Below, piece by piece: positions 59,682 through 64,000 of a stretch of DNA of 64,000 bases. A program made the translations under genes and the position numbers. Source of the stretch: an uncultured Bacteroidales bacterium. Its GTDB lineage: Bacteria; Bacteroidota; Bacteroidia; Bacteroidales; Muribaculaceae. The notes under the pieces were generated by a model. The model was not told the DNA's origin, did no database searches, and saw only the letters and a program-made list of their open reading frames with translations. How positions within the stretch are numbered: position 1 is the first letter of the stretch; every line of letters begins with the position of its first letter. Where the stretch lies: positions 62,001-126,000 of the forward strand of contig CAMWNG010000002.1 of assembly GCA_947175575.1 (NCBI GenBank). Reading direction: 5' to 3'.

Positions 59682-59798
59682 TTTATGCAAGGTTTCGGAT
59701 TTTATTTGTAAATTGCGGCTGAAAAAGTCCGTTGCATTGCACGCGATGGACCTTTCAGCAGTAACCAATAATCTTAAACCTAACCTAAAACTGAACTG

Positions 59799-61958
59799 AT
59801 GAAAGTATATAAAACCCACGAAATCAAAAACATAGCCTTGCTCGGAAGCAAGGGCTCCGGTAAGACCACACTCGCTGAGTCGATGCTCTTCGAGTGTGGC
59901 GTTATAAAACGTCGCGGTACTGTTGAAGCCAACAATACCGTCTGCGACTATTTCCCCGTGGAAAAAGAATATGGATCATCGGTATTCTCTACTGTATTCT
60001 ATGCCGAATTCAACGGCAAGAAGCTCAATGTGATCGACTGCCCGGGTGCCGATGACTTCGTCGGCAACGCCATCACAGCCCTCAACGTCACCGATACCGG
60101 CGTAATCGTTATCAACGGACAGTACGGCGTGGAAGTCGGCACTCAGAACATCTTCCGCACCGCATCTTCTATCAAGAAACCCATCATCTTCGCCATCAAC
60201 CAGCTCGACGGCGAAAAGGCCGATTACGACAATGTGATCGAGCAGATGCGCGAAATCTTCGGCCCGAAAGTTACCCCCATCCAGTACCCCATTGCATGCG
60301 GTGCCGGCTTCAACAGCTTCATCGACGTCCTCATCATGAAGAAACTCACTTGGGGTCCCGAAGGCGGAACACCCAAAGTGGAAGACATCCCCGCTGATCA
60401 GCACGACCGCGCCCAGGAGCTGCATAAGGCTCTCGTGGAAGCTGCCGCCGAAAACGACGAATCTCTCATGGAGAAATTCTTCGAGACCGAACACCTCACC
60501 GAGGACGAACTCCGTCTGGGCGTGCGCAAGGGCCTCATCGACCGTTCCATCTATCCCGTATTCTGCGTCAGCGCCGTAAAAGACATGGGCGTGCGCCGCA
60601 TGATGGAATTCCTCGGCAACGTGGTTCCCTTCGTTGACGATATGCCCGCTCCCGAGAATACAGCAGGTCAGGAAGTGAAACCCGATCCCGCCGGTCCCCT
60701 CAGCCTTTATGTGTTCAAGACCACAATCGAACCCCACATCGGCGAAGTCAGCTACTTCAAGGTGATGAGCGGCACACTCCGCGCCGGCGACGACCTCGAG
60801 AACGTCACCCGCGGCTCCAAGGAACGCCTCGCTCAGATCTACTGCGTATGCGGCCAGATCAAGACCCCCATCGACGCCATCGAGGCCGGTGATATCGGCG
60901 CGACCGTCAAGATGAAAGACGTGCGCACCGGCAACACACTCGACGCCAAAGGCGTGGACTGGGAATTCGACTTCATCAAATATCCCGCTCCCAAATATCA
61001 GCGTGCCGTACGCCCCGTCAACGAGGCCGATGCCGAGAAACTTAACCAGATTCTCACCCGCATGCACGAGGAAGATCCCACATGGACAGTCGAACAGTCC
61101 AAGGAACTCAAGCAGACCATCCTCTCCGGCATGGGCGAATTCCACCTCCGCACCCTCAAATGGCGTGTCGAGAACAACGATAAACTCAACATCGTGTTCG
61201 ACGAACCCAAGATTCCCTATCGTGAAACCATCACCAAGGCATCCCGTGCCGACTATCGCCACAAGAAACAGTCGGGTGGCGCAGGCCAGTTCGGCGAAGT
61301 CCATCTGATCGTTGAGCCCTACACCGAAGGCATGCCCGCTCCCGACACCTACAAGTTCGGCAACCAGGAATTCAAGATGAACGTGCGCGACACACAGGAA
61401 ATTCCTTTGGCATGGGGTGGCAAGCTCGTGGTTTGCAACTGCATCGTGGGCGGCGCTATTGACACACGCTTCATCCCCGCCATCGTCAAGGGTCTCATGG
61501 ACCGCATGGAGCAGGGTCCCCTCACCGGTTCCTATGCCCGCGACGTGCGCGTCTGCATCTACGACGGCAAGATGCACCCCGTTGACTCCAACGAAATCTC
61601 CTTCCGTCTGGCCGGACGTAACGCATTCTCTGAAGCCTTCCGTAACGCCAATCCCAAGGTGCTCGAACCCATCTACGAAGTCGAGGTATTCGTACCCTCC
61701 GATGTCATGGGCGACGTTATGAGCGACCTGCAGGGACGCCGTGCCATCATCATGGGCATGAACAGCGAGAACGGCTTCGAGAAGATCACAGCCCGTGTGC
61801 CTCTCAAAGAAATGTCGAGCTACTCCACCGCTCTAAGCTCCATCACCGGCGGACGTTCATCCTTCACGATGAAATTCGTAGGCTACGAACTCGTGCCCGG
61901 CGACGTTCAGGATAAACTCCTCAAAGAATACGCCGAAAAGTCTCAGAATGAAGACTGA
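59799..61958 (+). CDS. fusA2: Elongation factor G-like protein (EF-G2 / FusA2 type)
   Basis: Full EF-G architecture with altered G motifs: GSKGSGKTTL, DCPGADDF, AINQLDGEK. Confidence 0.9.
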   Translation: MKVYKTHEIKNIALLGSKGSGKTTLAESMLFECGVIKRRGTVEANNTVCDYFPVEKEYGSSVFSTVFYAEFNGKKLNVIDCPGADDFVGNAITALNVTDTGVIVINGQYGVEVGTQNIFRTASSIKKPIIFAINQLDGEKADYDNVIEQMREIFGPKVTPIQYPIACGAGFNSFIDVLIMKKLTWGPEGGTPKVEDIPADQHDRAQELHKALVEAAAENDESLMEKFFETEHLTEDELRLGVRKGLIDRSIYPVFCVSAVKDMGVRRMMEFLGNVVPFVDDMPAPENTAGQEVKPDPAGPLSLYVFKTTIEPHIGEVSYFKVMSGTLRAGDDLENVTRGSKERLAQIYCVCGQIKTPIDAIEAGDIGATVKMKDVRTGNTLDAKGVDWEFDFIKYPAPKYQRAVRPVNEADAEKLNQILTRMHEEDPTWTVEQSKELKQTILSGMGEFHLRTLKWRVENNDKLNIVFDEPKIPYRETITKASRADYRHKKQSGGAGQFGEVHLIVEPYTEGMPAPDTYKFGNQEFKMNVRDTQEIPLAWGGKLVVCNCIVGGAIDTRFIPAIVKGLMDRMEQGPLTGSYARDVRVCIYDGKMHPVDSNEISFRLAGRNAFSEAFRNANPKVLEPIYEVEVFVPSDVMGDVMSDLQGRRAIIMGMNSENGFEKITARVPLKEMSSYSTALSSITGGRSSFTMKFVGYELVPGDVQDKLLKEYAEKSQNED

Positions 61959-61980
61959 TTTCCTTATCCCTTTATATCCG

Positions 61981-62017
61981 ACTCTCCGACCGGCCCCGCC
62001 GCTCGGAGAGTTTTTTA
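61981..62017 (+). terminator. Intrinsic terminator of the EF-G2 gene
   Basis: ACTCTCCGA...TCGGAGAGT followed by TTTTTA. Confidence 0.85.
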
Positions 62018-62119
62018 TTTAAGTATGAAATTGCCAAATATCTTTTGATGTTTAGAAATATGGGTTATCATTTCAAGATGGAGATTCTTAAACGAAGTAA
62101 TAAAAAAACTGTCTGAGGA

Positions 62120-62151
62120 TTTGTAATAAAGAATATTTAGTATTAATTTTG
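62120..62151 (+). promoter_or_regulatory. Promoter (TTTG-N20-TAATTTTG)
   Basis: TTTG at 62120, TAATTTTG at 62144, same spacing as the other promoters in this window; ~350 nt before next start codon. Confidence 0.7.
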
Positions 62152-62154
62152 CAA

Positions 62155-62486
62155 TGCAAATCGTAGCCGAAGCCTGTATGGGTTAGGAGGCGGGTGCAAA
62201 CATAGTATTAAAAGATGCGTTTACTTGACGCTCTTTCTTGACACTTGGAAACTTCGCAACTTTCTTATGTTCAGTCAAGAATGAGGCAACGGTGAATGTC
62301 TATGTGGATATGTATCCATGCGTTTTCGTATCTGAAAATATACGAAAGACAGTGTGCATATTTGCGTGAGGCTTCGGCGTTGTCCGTTCTACTGAACAAG
62401 GCAATGCGAAGGCCTCCAAGTGTGGAATGGGCAACAGTACAGCTCTCGCGCATTTTCTTTTAAAAGGCTGTCAGGGGAGCGACAGC
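62155..62486 (+). ncRNA. Candidate structured ncRNA or long 5' leader upstream of the TerB-like gene
   Basis: At least four hairpins: 62235-62281, 62305-62318, 62324-62347, 62368-62416, plus an RBS-proximal hairpin 62467-62486; no convincing + strand ORF. Confidence 0.5.
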
Positions 62487-62499
62487 GGAAAAATGTGAA

Positions 62500-62886
62500 A
62501 TGGATGAGAAATTAAAATCTCATTTTCTCAGTCTCTATTGCATGATTGTTGCCGATGGAGATGTGGCGATCTCTGAGTTGGACGAACTCTATAGAATCGC
62601 AAGAGAAAATTATGGACTGACGCAGGAAGAAATTAATGAGGCTGTGCTTACAGGAGGTTCGGCATTTTATATTCCTGATTCTGATGAAGAAAAGATCCGA
62701 TATCTTTATGACTTGGCTTTGATTGCCGCAGCTGACGGCATCCAAGATTCCGAAATAACCTTATTGAAAAACTATGCTGTTAAGTTTGGTTTTCTTGACC
62801 AGAACATATCAGATTTAGTTGATCTGCTTTTGAAATTTGCTAAGAAGAAAACCCCTATTCAGGACATATTAAGCCTAATAAAATGA
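62500..62886 (+). CDS. TerB-like (tellurite-resistance TerB/DjlA-fold) protein
   Basis: LYCMIVADGDVAISELDELYRIARENYGLTQEE...LALIAAADGIQDSEITLLKNYAVKFGFLDQNI, two acidic helical repeats typical of TerB family. Confidence 0.75.
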   Translation: MDEKLKSHFLSLYCMIVADGDVAISELDELYRIARENYGLTQEEINEAVLTGGSAFYIPDSDEEKIRYLYDLALIAAADGIQDSEITLLKNYAVKFGFLDQNISDLVDLLLKFAKKKTPIQDILSLIK

Positions 62887-64000
62887 ATACGCAAGGACAA
62901 ACACAAGGGTCATTCACAAATAGTTTAAGCGGTGCAATGAAAGCGTTGTTTCAAACGAAAGGAACATCATCTACGCCCGTGTCATCACAAACAAGCATTT
63001 CTCAATCCACTGCGAAGGATTCAAAGGAAACTTATCATGCTTGGGGCGTACGCTGGAGTGGTAACGCAGGTGCCAATCAAACGGCATTATCACCGGCTTT
63101 ACAATCTTGTTATACCCAGAATGTGAATGAACAGAATAATAACCAAGCTAAACAACAACAGAATCAACAAAATATTAACTCGCAGATACAAACTAAAAAA
63201 GGCGAGCGTGCTGGTGAGGTGATCAAGCTCGATAGTAAAAATCGAGAAAAGAATAGACTTCAAGAGGACGTAAAAACGAATCACGATAAGATTGATGATA
63301 TTAAAAGTGGTGACGGTAAGAATATAATGGCGAAGGTGCAATTTGGAATTGGCGCCATAATTACCGTGCTTTTGGCCGTTTATCTTTTCGTGTTTTATAG
63401 TTCTGCCTCATTTTCTGCATTCTTTGGTAATGATGATATCTCGGGTGCCGGAGATGCTATATTGGATTCGCATTGTTATGCCGAAGCACTGGCTAATGGC
63501 TTAGGACAGTTATTGTTTATTCTCCTTATGCCGGTTATTTTTTTGGGTCTGGGCTTCCTTATTCATCAGTTTGGCGAATCCGAAAATGGCTTTGGCAAGT
63601 ATGTAAAAATCTTAAGTCTGTATATAGTAACCTTTATTTTTGATTCCCTTTTAGCATTTGAAATATCCCAAAAAGTTTATGAATATACATTACTCACAGA
63701 GGAACAATATACAGTGTCAATGGCTTTTAACTCGCCTAATTTCTGGGTCGTAATATTTGCCGGATTCGTGGCCTATGTAATATGGGGACTGGTGTTTGAT
63801 GCTACTTTACAACATTTTGACAGTATGAATGCTCATACAAAAGAAATTAAAGTGTTGGAGGGTAAAATTAAAATTGCGAATCAAAAAATTGATGAAATAG
63901 ATACTGAAATTAGTAAGATACAGCAAAAAATTAATTCTTTAGATACGGATATCGCGACCTTAAATACTCAGCTCCAGAGCAGAACTCTTATTGACACAAA
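62883..64000 (+). CDS. Membrane protein with Q/N-rich N-terminus, several TM helices and a C-terminal coiled coil; open at the window end
   Basis: Manual translation from ATG 62883 (ATGA overlap with TerB-like gene): MNTQGQTQGSFTNSLSGAMKALFQ...VQFGIGAIITVLLAVYLFVFY...LLFILLMPVIFLGLGFLIHQF...KEIKVLEGKIKIANQKIDEIDTEISKIQQKINSLDTDIATLNTQLQS; no stop before 64000, so absent from the ORF track. Confidence 0.8.
   Translation, partial: MNTQGQTQGSFTNSLSGAMKALFQTKGTSSTPVSSQTSISQSTAKDSKETYHAWGVRWSGNAGANQTALSPALQSCYTQNVNEQNNNQAKQQQNQQNINSQIQTKKGERAGEVIKLDSKNREKNRLQEDVKTNHDKIDDIKSGDGKNIMAKVQFGIGAIITVLLAVYLFVFYSSASFSAFFGNDDISGAGDAILDSHCYAEALANGLGQLLFILLMPVIFLGLGFLIHQFGESENGFGKYVKILSLYIVTFIFDSLLAFEISQKVYEYTLLTEEQYTVSMAFNSPNFWVVIFAGFVAYVIWGLVFDATLQHFDSMNAHTKEIKVLEGKIKIANQKIDEIDTEISKIQQKINSLDTDIATLNTQLQSRTLIDT

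Noticed and set aside
59976-61577. 533-aa minus-strand ORF
   Set aside because: Fully antisense to the EF-G2 gene; Gly/His/Val/Asp-rich composition typical of the shadow frame of a high-GC3 gene
62271-62453. 60-aa minus-strand ORF (MRESCTVAHSTLGGLRIALF...)
   Set aside because: Lies over the hairpin-rich region; more likely a spurious ORF antisense to a structured RNA than a gene, although it may be widely annotated
63099-63341. 80-aa minus-strand ORF rich in Ile/Leu
   Set aside because: Antisense to the Q/N- and K-rich part of the membrane/coiled-coil gene; hydrophobicity is a mirror of A-rich codons

Overview
This window looks like a Bacteroidales chromosome segment, probably Muribaculaceae-like judging from protein flavour and promoters of the TTTG-N~20-TAnnTTTG type. 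It is mostly well-packed core genes: mfd, ctp, birA, tsaE, porX, porW, nfo, sdaA, hup, tRNA-Arg(CCT), hflX, aroC, ybaK, S1/P1 nuclease, ilvA, an ABC/HlyD/TolC efflux operon, mutS2, chrA pair, folC, mdh and an EF-G2-like factor. Accessory interest is concentrated in seven places. (1) A fimbrillin/tip-protein operon has C-terminal CBM26-like starch-binding modules and lies next to a secreted pullulanase. (2) Three tandem secreted paralogues share a near-identical promoter and a short T9SS-like C-terminal tail. (3) An SLC45/GPH-like MFS transporter has a ~155-aa periplasmic insertion. (4) A secreted deaminase-fold protein has lost all its zinc ligands. (5) A 56-bp perfect palindrome lies between sdaA and hup. 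(6) Twin operator-like dyads lie upstream of the EF-G2 gene. (7) At the AT-rich right edge, a promoter and a multi-hairpin leader or ncRNA precede a TerB-like gene, which overlaps (ATGA) a membrane/coiled-coil ORF that runs off the window and is missing from the supplied ORF track. Items 7 and 1 are my best candidates for an undescribed system. All family assignments come from reading the sequence; no searches were run.
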